A stretch of 64,000 nucleotides of DNA from DASQFI01 sp035633215 (lineage in GTDB: Bacteria > Acidobacteriota > Vicinamibacteria > Vicinamibacterales > SCN-69-37), in contig DASQFI010000031.1 of NCBI GenBank assembly GCA_035633215.1, positions 7,999-71,998 of the forward strand, read 5' to 3'. The notes beneath the pieces were generated by a model. The model searched no databases. It was not told the origin of the DNA and worked only from the letters and a program-made list of their open reading frames with translations. Shown piece by piece: positions 9,279 through 16,866 of the stretch. The first letter of the stretch is position 1. Every line of letters starts with the position of its first letter. Position numbers and translations under genes: made by a program.

Positions 9279-9370
9279 TCGGCGTAGACTCCCACCTGAG
9301 ATCCGGTGTCGCTCATCGCTGATCCGATCGTCGAGCCGGGCGAGTGAGTCGAGCTGGCCGGGACGGTGAC

Positions 9371-9883
9371 ATGGACCTCAACATTCGAGATGTCGTCCCC
9401 GCCGACGCTGAAGCGATCGTCGCGATTCTCAACCCGATCATCGAGGCGCGGATCCATACCGCGTTCGCCGCGCCATTCACGGTCGATGCCGAGCGCGACT
9501 ACATCGTAGAGTTTCCGGCGCGCGGCGTCTGGAAGGTCGCCGTGCGGCAGTCGGACGATCGCGTGGTCGGCTTCCAGGTGCTCGAGCCGTTCGGACCGTT
9601 CACGAACGCCTTTGATCACGTCGGGACGCTCGGGACATATGTCGACCTCGAACAGCGGCGCATGGGAATTGCGAAGGCGCTGTTCGCGGCCACGTTCGCC
9701 GCGGCCCGTGAGAAGGGCTATGAAAAGCTCTTCACCTTCGTCCGGGCCGACAACCCGGTCGCGCTGGCGGTCTACCGCGGACAGGGATTCGAGGTCGTCG
9801 GGCGGGCGCGGAAGCACGCGAAGATCGACGGCCGCTACATCGACGAAATCCTGATCGAAAAACTCCTCGACCCGCCAAACTGA
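9371..9883 (+). CDS. GNAT family N-acetyltransferase
   Basis: The 170-residue protein has the GNAT fold, with N-terminal NIRDVVPADAEAI and the acetyl-CoA pyrophosphate-binding motif in LEQRRMGIAKALF. The late AxxxYRGQGF segment is also typical. It probably transfers an acetyl group to a small-molecule amine, with unknown acceptor. I used ATG 9371 because the family N-terminus begins there; an upstream GTG at 9344 adds only nine unconserved residues. The 92 bases before it hold no recognisable feature. It is followed by the MarR promoter. Confidence 0.85.
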   Translation: MDLNIRDVVPADAEAIVAILNPIIEARIHTAFAAPFTVDAERDYIVEFPARGVWKVAVRQSDDRVVGFQVLEPFGPFTNAFDHVGTLGTYVDLEQRRMGIAKALFAATFAAAREKGYEKLFTFVRADNPVALAVYRGQGFEVVGRARKHAKIDGRYIDEILIEKLLDPPN

Positions 9884-9914
9884 CCATGGGGGTTGACGCT
9901 TGACAACTGCTGGG

Positions 9915-9940
9915 CATATACTTGATATATCAAGTATATG
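9915..9940. promoter_or_regulatory. 26-bp perfect palindrome covering the marR promoter and start codon
   Basis: Arms of 13 bases (CATATACTTGATA and its reverse complement) meet without a spacer, and the last three bases are the marR ATG. A -35-like TTGACG (9893-9898) and a -10-like TATACT (9917-9922), separated by 18 bases, put the -10 box inside the palindrome. Transcription would start about 8 bases before the ATG, and no ribosome site is visible. Autorepression by MarR and near-leaderless translation are inferred. Confidence 0.75.
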
Positions 9941-10375
9941 GACCTGACTTCCACGAGCGCCGCTCTCGAGTTCTGCGTGTCGCTCGCCAAAGTCCACGCG
10001 CGGCTCGCCCGCCGGTTCGACGGACGCCTGGGATCGTGGCACGGGATCAGCTTTGCCGACTTCGTCGTGCTGCTGCACCTCAGCCGCGCGCCCGGCGCAC
10101 GGCTCCGCCGGGTGGATCTCGCGGCGGAACTGGGGCTGACGGGATCGGCCGTGACGCGCGCGCTGATTCCGCTCGAGAAGATCGGGCTCGTCAGGCGCGA
10201 ACCGGATCCACACGACGCGCGGGTGGGCTACGCCGTGCTGTCGAAGAGCGGGCATCGGGTCGTTCGGGAGGCGCTGGAATCGGCCGAGCTGATCAGCCAG
10301 GAGGCCGTGCCGATCGAGAGCGCGCGACAGTTCGCCGTCCTGAACCGGGTGGTCCGCAGGCTGGCCGCGGACTGA
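9938..10375 (+). CDS. MarR family transcriptional regulator
   Basis: This 145-residue winged-helix protein has the MarR order of elements: helices around FADFVVLLHLSRAPG, recognition helix region RRVDLAAELGLTGSAVTRALIPLEKIGLV and wing RREPDPHDARVGYAVLS with the conserved DxRxxxxxLT-like pattern. MarR dimers repress by binding pseudo-palindromes and let go when they bind phenolic or other ligands. The start codon is the end of a 26-bp perfect palindrome, which argues strongly for autoregulation. A remnant acetyltransferase follows 8 bases downstream and may once have been its target. Confidence 0.9.
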   Translation: MDLTSTSAALEFCVSLAKVHARLARRFDGRLGSWHGISFADFVVLLHLSRAPGARLRRVDLAAELGLTGSAVTRALIPLEKIGLVRREPDPHDARVGYAVLSKSGHRVVREALESAELISQEAVPIESARQFAVLNRVVRRLAAD

Positions 10376-10382
10376 TGGCCGG

Positions 10383-10773
10383 ATGACACCGCAGATCCGC
10401 CGCGCCACAGCGGACGATACCGGAACGATCGTGAGGATCCTGATCGCCTCGAAGGAGGCGTCGTTTCCCGACACCATCGACGACCACGATCGCGACGTGG
10501 ACTTCTGGACGCGGCGCTGGCACGGCTACATCACGCGTGGCAGCCAGGCGCAGAAATCGCTCGGTGACGGCTGGGTGCTACGACGAGAACAGCCCGTACA
10601 CGCGCTTCTACATGAAATACGGGGCGGTCGAGACGCGGCCCAATTCGGCGTGGGCCATCTGGCACGACATCGGGGCGCTCGCGGCGCAGCTGCCCCACCC
10701 ATCGGATTCCCTCATGACCGACCTGCGAAAGGGACGATCTTCATGGCTCGGAATGTCGTGGCCTCGGCGCTGA
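10383..10773 (+). pseudogene. GNAT acetyltransferase, internally deleted and frameshifted
   Basis: From ATG 10383 the first 62 or so codons encode a GNAT N-terminus (IRRATADDTGTIVRIL, then DFWTRRWHGYITRG). Near 10572 this frame loses similarity. The neighbouring frame then encodes a GNAT-like C-terminus (NSPYTRFYMKYGAVE, then WAIWHDIGAL) as far as the stop at 10771-10773. The acetyl-CoA-binding core that should lie between them is missing. The simplest explanation is an internal deletion that also changed frame. It lies 8 bases behind marR. Confidence 0.65.
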
Positions 10774-10786
10774 CTTGGAGTCGCGC

Positions 10787-11305
10787 GTGACCATCATTGT
10801 TTGTCCGCTGTCCAGGGTCGATGAGCTGGTCGAGCAGCACCAGCCGAGCCGCGTGATCAGCCTGCTCGACCCGGATTTCACGTTTCCCGATCTTGGCCCG
10901 GCGTACGACGGCAGACATCTGCGGCTTCGGTTCCACGACGTTCACGAGGCGGCCGACAACGAGATCGCGCCAGCCGCCGAGCACGTCGAGTCGCTGCTCG
11001 CCTTCCTCGGCGGGACACAGCCCGGCGAGCATCTCCTGATTCACTGCCGCGCCGGCATCAGCCGATCGACCGCGGCGGCGTTCATCGCCGCGTGTTTCCT
11101 GAACCCCGACGTGCCGGAACTGGATCTGGCCGTCGCGTTGCGCCGAGCAGCGCCGCTGGCCAGGCCCAATCAAGTCCTCGTCGCGCTCGCGGATGCGGCC
11201 ATGGCCAGAGACGGGAGGATGAGCGCCGCCATCACCGCCACCGGCCGCAATCTGCCGTGGACAGGCGCGAACGAAGGCGACGTCTTCGAGATGCCGGGAA
11301 CATGA
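10787..11305 (+). CDS. dual-specificity/tyrosine phosphatase-like protein
   Basis: This 172-residue cytoplasmic protein contains the phosphatase P-loop HCRAGISRS (His86, Cys87, Arg93), the CX5R signature of cysteine phosphatases. Asp51 in FHDV is a plausible general acid. Bacterial members of this family act on phosphotyrosine or on inositol and small-molecule phosphates; the target is unknown. I prefer GTG 10787, which has GGAG 6 bases upstream; TTG 10775 is an alternative. The stop codon lies inside the first copy of a 40-bp intergenic repeat. Confidence 0.82.
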   Translation: MTIIVCPLSRVDELVEQHQPSRVISLLDPDFTFPDLGPAYDGRHLRLRFHDVHEAADNEIAPAAEHVESLLAFLGGTQPGEHLLIHCRAGISRSTAAAFIAACFLNPDVPELDLAVALRRAAPLARPNQVLVALADAAMARDGRMSAAITATGRNLPWTGANEGDVFEMPGT

Positions 11306-11427
11306 AGGCAGTGAAGGGGTGAAGGTCATGAAGACAGGCGGGAACATGAAGATACTGAAGGGGTGAAGGTCATGAAGACGAGCGCTTGTCTTCATGACCT
11401 TCACCCCTTCACGGTCTTCATGTTCCC
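11296..11427. repeat. 40-bp repeat: two direct copies and one inverted copy forming a giant hairpin
   Basis: Copies at 11296-11335 and 11340-11379 are direct; 11388-11427 is the reverse complement. All start GGGAACATGAAG and end GTGAAGGTCATGAAGAC. They differ only at about four positions after the twelfth base. Copies two and three can pair over 40 bases around an 8-base loop containing AGCGCT. The first copy includes the phosphatase stop codon. It may act as a terminator or be a mobile palindromic unit. The rest of the gap to 11542 shows nothing else. Confidence 0.9.
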
Positions 11428-11542
11428 AATCAAGGAAACCGTCTGCCGTTCCTGAGCCCTGGTGCGCGCGACATCGACGGTACGGCTGGTGTGGTCTTTG
11501 CTCTTCATGTCACGGGCGACTCCTCGAACCCGGGAGGGTTTT

Positions 11543-11992
11543 ATGTTTCGGCACGTCTCCATCGTCCTGCTGGCCGTCGGCCTGGTGGTCTCGAGCGCCG
11601 CCTGCCTCGGCACCGTGAGGCTGCAGCAGACGCTGTCGCCGGCCTTTGGCGATCTCACCACCGTCAAGCTCGTCGAGCTCGTGGACGACTCGGGCGTGGT
11701 ACTGATGCGCGGGACGTTCAGCGCACCCTCAACAGACGGCGGCAAGATCGAGCGCACGGCCGAGCTCACGCGTCCGAAGAACAACGAGCCGATGGGCGAG
11801 GTCGAGATCGACGTCGATCGCAGCACCAACGTCTCCGAAGAAGAAGTGAACGTCAAAGCCAAAGACCTCCCTTACCCGGCCAGTCTGAAGGTGAAGGTGG
11901 ACGGCCTCGAAATCGCGGCGTTCTCGACCACGAAGGACGGCAAGGTCGATCTGCGCGTGTGGCGCCGGGTCACCGCCAAACCGTCGCGGTAG
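11543..11992 (+). CDS. putative lipoprotein of unknown function
   Basis: The 149-residue protein starts with a hydrophobic signal and a lipobox SSAAC (Cys21), so it is probably lipid-anchored. The mature part contains beta-rich stretches such as TTVKLVELVDDSGVVLMRGTF and a C-terminal half with charged strands, perhaps one small beta sandwich. I do not recognise the family. ATG 11543 follows a GGGAGGG ribosome site by 5 bases. An SRPBCC gene follows 7 bases downstream, suggesting co-transcription. Confidence 0.65.
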   Translation: MFRHVSIVLLAVGLVVSSAACLGTVRLQQTLSPAFGDLTTVKLVELVDDSGVVLMRGTFSAPSTDGGKIERTAELTRPKNNEPMGEVEIDVDRSTNVSEEEVNVKAKDLPYPASLKVKVDGLEIAAFSTTKDGKVDLRVWRRVTAKPSR

Positions 11993-11999
11993 CGGTCTG

Positions 12000-12410
12000 A
12001 TGGCTTCGATTCATCGACAGATCGAGATCGACGCCGCGCCGGAGACTGTCTGGAACGCGCTGCGCGATGTCGGAGCGCTCCATCAGCGGCTGGCGCCGGG
12101 CTTCGTGACAGATGTCCGGATGGAAGACAACGGGCGAGTCCGGGTAGTGACGTTCGGCAACGGGCTCGTCGCGCGGGAATTGATTGTGGATCTGGACGAA
12201 CAGACGCGCCGGCTCGCCTGGTCCGTCGTCGGCGGCAAGATGACGCATCACAATGCGTCCGCCCAGGTGTTTGCCGACGCCGGCGGACGCAGCCGCTTCG
12301 TCTGGATCGCCGATCTGCTGCCGGATGAAGTCGCACCCGGCGTCGCCGCGATGATGGATGAGGGGCTCGACGTCATCAAGCGCACGCTCGAAAACGGCAC
12401 GCGCCGCTAG
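12000..12410 (+). CDS. SRPBCC family protein (polyketide cyclase/dehydrase-like)
   Basis: This 136-residue protein has the START/Bet v1-like fold signature: HRQIEIDAAPETVWNALRDV at the N-terminus, a central strand run and a long C-terminal helix (MMDEGLDVIKRTLEN). The fold makes a hydrophobic cavity used for ligand binding or simple cyclase/dehydrase chemistry. No substrate can be named. It begins 7 bases after the preceding lipoprotein stop and no good ribosome site is visible. It converges with yciH. Confidence 0.82.
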   Translation: MASIHRQIEIDAAPETVWNALRDVGALHQRLAPGFVTDVRMEDNGRVRVVTFGNGLVARELIVDLDEQTRRLAWSVVGGKMTHHNASAQVFADAGGRSRFVWIADLLPDEVAPGVAAMMDEGLDVIKRTLENGTRR

Positions 12411-12428
12411 ACGGCTCTGACCGCCGCG

Positions 12429-12779
12429 TCAGCCGGCAGTGACTTTCTTCACACCGCGCTTCGCCAGGAGTGCCGGCAGGCGCTTGCGGTGATCGCCCTG
12501 GAGCACGAGCGACGTGCCTTCGACGCTGCCTCCGCAGCCGAGCGCGGCCTTGAGGGCCTTCACCCAGACGTCGCGCTCGGCGGCGCCAAGATCAAGGTGC
12601 TCCACGACCGTGACTTCCTTGCCCTTCCGGCCGGCGCGCTCGAGGCGCACCACGGCGCGGGGGATCGTCTTGACCGGACGGTCGATCGGTTCGGGCGCCG
12701 CGTGCGGCTCGGGCTCGGGGAGGGGCGCACCGCGAAGACGACCGAGCACTTCGAACGGGTTGTGAAAGGGCTTCGACAC
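12429..12779 (-). CDS. yciH: SUI1/eIF1-like translation initiation factor (YciH)
   Basis: The 116-residue protein ends in a SUI1 domain: KEVTVVEHLDLG, then KALKAALGCGGSVEGTSLVLQGDH and the terminal KRGVKKVTAG. In bacteria YciH binds the 30S P-site region and modulates start-site selection or represses translation under stress. The N-terminal 35 residues are a proline-rich, probably disordered lead. The GTG start at 12779 gives the family N-terminus. It is transcribed convergently with the SRPBCC gene and divergently from the class D beta-lactamase. Confidence 0.88.
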   Translation of the reverse strand: MSKPFHNPFEVLGRLRGAPLPEPEPHAAPEPIDRPVKTIPRAVVRLERAGRKGKEVTVVEHLDLGAAERDVWVKALKAALGCGGSVEGTSLVLQGDHRKRLPALLAKRGVKKVTAG

Positions 12780-12886
12780 GGCTCCGAAGCAGGCACGCTA
12801 TCATGGCCGGCCAGTGCGTTCGCCAACAATGCCGAAGCTGGTTCTCCAGCCATCGAAGAACTCGTCCACCGCGAAACACGCGCATC

Positions 12887-13729
12887 ATGCCGGTGAATCG
12901 TCACGTCGTCTCGCTCGCTCTCGCGTCGTTCTTTCTGGCGCTGCCGGGCGTGCAGCGCGCGGCGGCGCCGGCGACCGGTCAGCAGACGCCGATTTCGACC
13001 CGCTCGTGTTTTCTCTTGTTCGAGCTCGGCGTCGGGCAGGTTCGCAGGCGTCCGTCGGACGCTTGCCAGACTCGGCTCACGCCCGCGTCCACATTCAAGG
13101 TGCCGCATGCGCTGGCCGCGCTCGATGCCGGGATGATCGCCGGTCCGGACGAACAGATGCCGTTCGTCGATGGCGGTGGTCAGTATCCCGAATCGGCGCG
13201 CCGCCAGCACACGCTCGCAACCGCTATCCGGCACTCGGTGTTGTGGTACTTCCAGCGTGTCGCCGAACGGCTCGGCCCGGACCGCGAGGCGGCGTACTTG
13301 CGCAAGTTCGGCTTCGGCAATATGGACTCGACGAGCCAGCTCACGACGTTCTGGATTGGCGGCTCGCTGCAAATCTCGCCCGAAGAGCAGCTCGCGTTCT
13401 GGCTGAAGCTGTACCGCAACGAGCTTGCGGTGTCGGCCCGTGCCCTGGAACAGGTCAAAGCGCTGCTAATCCAGCCGGATGGCGTCATCGTCAACGCGGC
13501 TGGAGAACAGCCGTTCGCCCGGCCATGGCGCGCGAACACGACCGTCAGCGCGAAGACAGGGAGCGCGACGGACCGATCCGGACAGGCCGCCCGCTGGTTG
13601 GTGGGCTACGTGACACAGGCGAACCGGTCGTTCGTATTCGTCAGTTGCGTGATCGGCCCACGCGATCTCGCAGCGAACGCGGCGATCGATCTCGCGGCGC
13701 GATCGCTCCGCGAGGAGGGCGTCATCTGA
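12887..13729 (+). CDS. class D (OXA-type) beta-lactamase
   Basis: The 280-residue secreted enzyme has a signal peptide (residues 1-27). Class D motifs are in order and at the right spacing: S68-T-F-K71 (serine nucleophile and the lysine normally carbamylated), S117-V118, F143-G144-N145 in the YGN position, W156, and K223-T-G. This predicts an acylating serine beta-lactamase or a close penicillin-binding relative. F instead of Y in YGN is common in OXA enzymes. ATG 12887 starts the signal peptide. It is the second beta-lactamase-type gene in 11.5 kb. Confidence 0.9.
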   Translation: MPVNRHVVSLALASFFLALPGVQRAAAPATGQQTPISTRSCFLLFELGVGQVRRRPSDACQTRLTPASTFKVPHALAALDAGMIAGPDEQMPFVDGGGQYPESARRQHTLATAIRHSVLWYFQRVAERLGPDREAAYLRKFGFGNMDSTSQLTTFWIGGSLQISPEEQLAFWLKLYRNELAVSARALEQVKALLIQPDGVIVNAAGEQPFARPWRANTTVSAKTGSATDRSGQAARWLVGYVTQANRSFVFVSCVIGPRDLAANAAIDLAARSLREEGVI

Positions 13730-13756
13730 CAGGTTGCTGAAAGAACCAGCACCCTG

Positions 13757-13787
13757 AACTTCAAACTTCAAACTTCAAACTTTGAAC
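13757..13787. repeat. AACTTCA heptamer tandem repeat
   Basis: Three perfect AACTTCA units (13757-13777) are followed by AACTTTG and AAC. The last part also forms the small palindrome TTCAAA-C-TTTGAA. It sits between the convergent class D beta-lactamase and NHL genes. No terminator-like hairpin is seen in this gap, so the repeat may take that place. Confidence 0.8.
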
Positions 13788-13827
13788 TAAAGACACTGAT
13801 CGTTTTTTCGTTAAGAGCCCTGCTCCA

Positions 13828-15144
13828 CTACTCTTTCATTCCCTTGAACGTGAACTTCTGCGCGCGGAATCCGGCGTCCACCGCTTCGCCGGCGGCGTTC
13901 TTCACGGACGGTCCGGCGGCCTCGGCGACGAAGATGTTGCCCGACGGATCCACCGAGAGATTGTGCGGACGCCCGAGCTGACCGGGACCGACGCCCGGCC
14001 CACCGAACTCGCTCACAACCTCCAGATCCGAGCGTCGCAGCACGGTGATGAAGTGCGATCCGCCGTCGGCGACGTAGAGGTACGTCTGCGGCACGTCGTG
14101 CGAGAAGCCGACGGAGAACGCCGCCTCGTTGCCGCACGGACGCTTGGGCGTCCAGGTCGCCTGTTCTTGCGGACCACAACGGGGCCGCAGGATGCGCTCG
14201 CTCACGTACTCGCCGTTCTGCCTGAACACCTGGACGCGGTTGTTCGCGCGATCCGCGAGATAGACGAGACCGTCGCGCGAACCAACGATCCCGTGCGGAG
14301 TGGCGAATTGCTGCGGCGGTTCGGCTGGTGGCGGTCCCGCGGCCTGGCCGCCGCCGCGGCCGCCCTGTTCGCCACGACCCGCGGCGCCGGCGGCACCACC
14401 AGCAGCCGCCCCGCCGCCACCACCGGCGGCTCTCCCACCGGCGGCACCACCCGCGGCTCCAGCAGCGGCGCCGCCACCGGCCGCACCACCCGCGGCGGCT
14501 CCGCCCGCCGCGCCGCCGCCGCGTCGCGCCGGATCTTCCGGACGTTTCCCATACGCGCCCCAGTGACGCAGATATTTCCCTGTCGCGCCGTCGAAGACGA
14601 TGATGCGGCGGTTGCCGTAACCGTCAGCGACGAACACTTCGTTATCCGTCGGGTCCACCCAAATCTCCGACGGGCGCCCCATGAGCGTGGTGTCGTTGCT
14701 TCCGCCAGTCTCGTTGTATTTGCCGATGACGAGCACGACCTGTCCGGTCCGCGAGAACTTCACCGTCAGGTTGCTCTCGCGTGCGTTCGTCCAGACGAAG
14801 CCGTTGTGATCCACGAACATGCCGTGGATCGTGCTCCAGTTGCCGTCCGGCCCCCGCGCGTCCCACGACTGCACGAGCTTGCCCTGTGGATCCCACTCGG
14901 TAATCCGGCTCCGGCTCGAGGTCCACACATGACCCTGGGAATCGGCGAAAATGCCGATGACCTGCCCCCACGACCAGTCGGGCGGCAGCATCGGCCACGT
15001 CGGATCGGGTTCGAAGACGGGCACGCCGGCAAGCGCGGGAACGGGCTGAGCCGCTCCGGTCTGCGCGCTCGAGCCGGACGTGAGCGCGGCGACGCCAAAC
15101 ATCAGGGCGGCGCTGAGGGTGAGCCTGCGGAATCCTCTCGTCAT
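13828..15144 (-). CDS. secreted NHL-repeat beta-propeller protein with a Gly/Ala-rich insertion
   Basis: This 438-residue protein has a signal peptide (residues 1-27) and NHL-type propeller blades: IFADSQGHVWTSSRSRI, SEIWVDPTDNEVFVADGYGNRRI, GIVGSRDGLVYLADRANNRVQVF and HNLSVDPSGNIFVAEA. It resembles peptidylglycine-lyase-like NHL proteins, but no catalytic set could be verified. Residues 208-270 are an almost pure Gly/Ala insertion between two blades, ending in a proline-rich segment. This low-complexity stretch may be a flexible loop or a repeat expansion. The gene diverges from a secreted esterase across a 106-bp inverted-repeat element. Confidence 0.85.
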   Translation of the reverse strand: MTRGFRRLTLSAALMFGVAALTSGSSAQTGAAQPVPALAGVPVFEPDPTWPMLPPDWSWGQVIGIFADSQGHVWTSSRSRITEWDPQGKLVQSWDARGPDGNWSTIHGMFVDHNGFVWTNARESNLTVKFSRTGQVVLVIGKYNETGGSNDTTLMGRPSEIWVDPTDNEVFVADGYGNRRIIVFDGATGKYLRHWGAYGKRPEDPARRGGGAAGGAAAGGAAGGGAAAGAAGGAAGGRAAGGGGGAAAGGAAGAAGRGEQGGRGGGQAAGPPPAEPPQQFATPHGIVGSRDGLVYLADRANNRVQVFRQNGEYVSERILRPRCGPQEQATWTPKRPCGNEAAFSVGFSHDVPQTYLYVADGGSHFITVLRRSDLEVVSEFGGPGVGPGQLGRPHNLSVDPSGNIFVAEAAGPSVKNAAGEAVDAGFRAQKFTFKGMKE

Positions 15145-15185
15145 CGGGGGCTCCTGGCGAAGTCGGGCACGTGATGTCCGGGTAG

Positions 15186-15291
15186 TCTAGAGCCGTTCTC
15201 ACTTCCGCGTAGAGCCAAACCGCTCGAATCGCGGACAGATGGGCTGATTCTGTCCGGCGGGCCGCTACAGGAAAGTGAGAACGACTCTAGA
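15186..15291. repeat. 106-bp element bounded by 19-bp inverted repeats, with an inner hairpin
   Basis: The outer arms are TCTAGAGCCGTTCTCACTT (15186-15204) and its reverse complement with one mismatch (15273-15291). Inside, CGGACAGA (15232-15239) pairs with TCTGTCCG (15249-15256). The arms share CTAGWGCCGTTCYMACTT with the element at 20107-20210. The element lies between divergent promoters and looks like a non-coding mobile or structured unit. No target-site duplication is evident. Confidence 0.8.
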
Positions 15292-15319
15292 TCGGCACAA
15301 ACCCGTGAGGGGAGATGTC

Positions 15320-16198
15320 ATGCGCGTCGCAAGAGCGGTGACGATCGGGCTGGCCGTGGTCACGCTGGGAGCCGTGGATCTGATCACCATCTCCGCCGAG
15401 CAGCGTGGCAGCGGCCTCGGCGGCCAGCGCGGCGGCAGCGTCGGCCCCAGGCGGGGTGGCACGCCTACACCTGGCGCCCGGCGCGGCGGTCCGTTCTCCA
15501 GCGCGACGGCCTCGCGCATCCAATCCCGTTCGTACGTCTTCCCGGACACGAACGAGCCCATGGACTATGCCGTCTTCGTCTCGACAAAGGTCGACAAGAC
15601 GAAAAAGAGTCCGCTGATCATCGCGTTGCACGGCCTCGGGATGCCGCCGGCCCTCTGGCTCTCCAGAATTACCGACGACGCCCAGGATGGCGGCTACATC
15701 GTCGCCGCGCCGACGGGCTACAACCTGCAGGGATGGTACGGCGCCAACGGGCCGGACTCCGGACGCGGCGCGGTGCCGAACCTCGGCGAGCTGAGCGAGA
15801 AGGACGTCATGAACGTCCTGGCGCTCATGCGGAAAGAATTCCTGATCGACGACCAGCGCATCTACCTGCTCGGCCAGTCGATGGGTGGCGCCGGCGCGCT
15901 GTATCTCGGGATCAAACATCGAGACATCTGGGCGGCCGTGGCCGCCTCTGCGCCGGCGATTCGAACGAACCTCCATTCGCCCGACGAGCTGGAGCCAGCG
16001 CGGCACCTCCCCATGATCCTCGTGCACGGCGACGCCGATCCCGCGGTGCCGGTCGAGAACACGCGCCCCTGGGCCGAGAAGATGAAGGCACTGAAGATGA
16101 CCTACGAGTACCGCGAGCTTCGCGGCGTCGGACACAACGCCATCCAGGACGGCGCGAGGTTCATCTTCGCGTTCTTCAAGACGCACGTGAAGCCGTGA
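15320..16198 (+). CDS. secreted PHB-depolymerase/LpqC-like esterase
   Basis: The 292-residue alpha/beta hydrolase has a signal peptide (residues 1-27), then an Arg/Gly-rich disordered stretch to about residue 60. The nucleophile elbow is GQSMGG (Ser187). HGDADPAVP carries a likely catalytic Asp and GVGHNA the His. ALHGLGMPP gives the oxyanion region. The family hydrolyses polyester, acetyl or feruloyl esters outside the cytoplasm. ATG 15320 has a GAGGGGAG site 5 to 6 bases upstream. The HXXEE gene follows after 1 base. Confidence 0.86.
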   Translation: MRVARAVTIGLAVVTLGAVDLITISAEQRGSGLGGQRGGSVGPRRGGTPTPGARRGGPFSSATASRIQSRSYVFPDTNEPMDYAVFVSTKVDKTKKSPLIIALHGLGMPPALWLSRITDDAQDGGYIVAAPTGYNLQGWYGANGPDSGRGAVPNLGELSEKDVMNVLALMRKEFLIDDQRIYLLGQSMGGAGALYLGIKHRDIWAAVAASAPAIRTNLHSPDELEPARHLPMILVHGDADPAVPVENTRPWAEKMKALKMTYEYRELRGVGHNAIQDGARFIFAFFKTHVKP

Positions 16199-16199
16199 C

Positions 16200-16688
16200 G
16201 TGACGTTCACCAGACTCGCCCGGTGGGGCATCGTCGTCATCGCGCTGCACAATCTGGAGGAAGCGCTGACGATGCCGCATTGGCTGGCGCCGAGACTGGC
16301 CGCGCTCGAGGCACGATTCGGAATCCGGCCGCTCGCGGAAGACAGCGACCGCTTCTACGCTGGCCTTGTCGTCGCAACGCTCGTTCCTGCGCTCTGGATC
16401 GCCGTAGCGGCTCGCGCGGAACCTCCGCACCATCGTCAGTTACTCCCTCGTCCTTGTCTACGCAGTGTTCTTCGCGAACGTCCTGGCGCCTCACATCATT
16501 GGCGCCCTCCTGCTCGGCGGCTACATTCCCGGCATCGTGACCGCGAAGGGTTGGTCATTCCGTTCTCGATATGCCTGGCCGTGCGCCATCCGCGGTACGC
16601 GACCGCAGGCGGTCTGGCTGTGGCAGTGTTCGCCACGTTCGCACTCTATCTCCCACTGCTGTCAATCCTGCTGGGGATGTGGCGTTAG
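16200..16688 (+). pseudogene. HXXEE-family membrane protein broken by two compensating frameshifts
   Basis: GTG 16200 opens a frame with the family signature HNLEE and a first helix. Near 16415 the homologous sequence moves to another frame (RTIVSYSLVLVYAVFF, then NVLAPHIIGALLLGG) and near 16545 returns to the first (LVIPFSICLAVR, then the last helix). Read together, this makes a complete four-helix HXXEE protein. As printed, the middle of the single open frame is nonsense. Either the gene is decaying or there are two indel errors in the assembly. Confidence 0.6.
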
Positions 16689-16818
16689 AAACTGATCCGC
16701 GCCAGTCGCGTCTCAACACCGGCACCCGCCCGACAATCTTCGTTCAGCCGAAATTACGATCCTGTTCCCGCTCGCGAAGATCCGCGATATTTCCGCGAGC
16801 TTTCGCGACCCTTCGGGC

Positions 16819-16834
16819 AGGCTCGGGACTTGCA
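16819..16834 (+). promoter_or_regulatory. candidate sigma-54 promoter
   Basis: AGGCTCG-GGAC-TTGCA matches the sigma-54 consensus TGGCACG-N4-TTGCW, with GG (16820-16821) and GC (16832-16833) at the required -24/-12 spacing. It lies 33 bases before the barrel gene's ATG. No enhancer-binding regulator is adjacent, so this is a sequence match only. Confidence 0.45.
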
Positions 16835-16866
16835 CAATGACCAGGGCCACAGTCGAGAGGAGACGC

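Noticed and set aside
11296..11427. CRISPR array
   Set aside because: Repeat copies include an inverted one, spacing is 4 and 8 bases, and there are no spacers or cas genes.
12814..13740. Alternative 308-codon frame overlapping the class D beta-lactamase
   Set aside because: The neighbouring frame has all class D motifs; this one is Arg-rich shadow.
15186..15291. Insertion sequence
   Set aside because: The region is 106 bases long without a transposase and without clear target duplications; a non-autonomous element remains possible.
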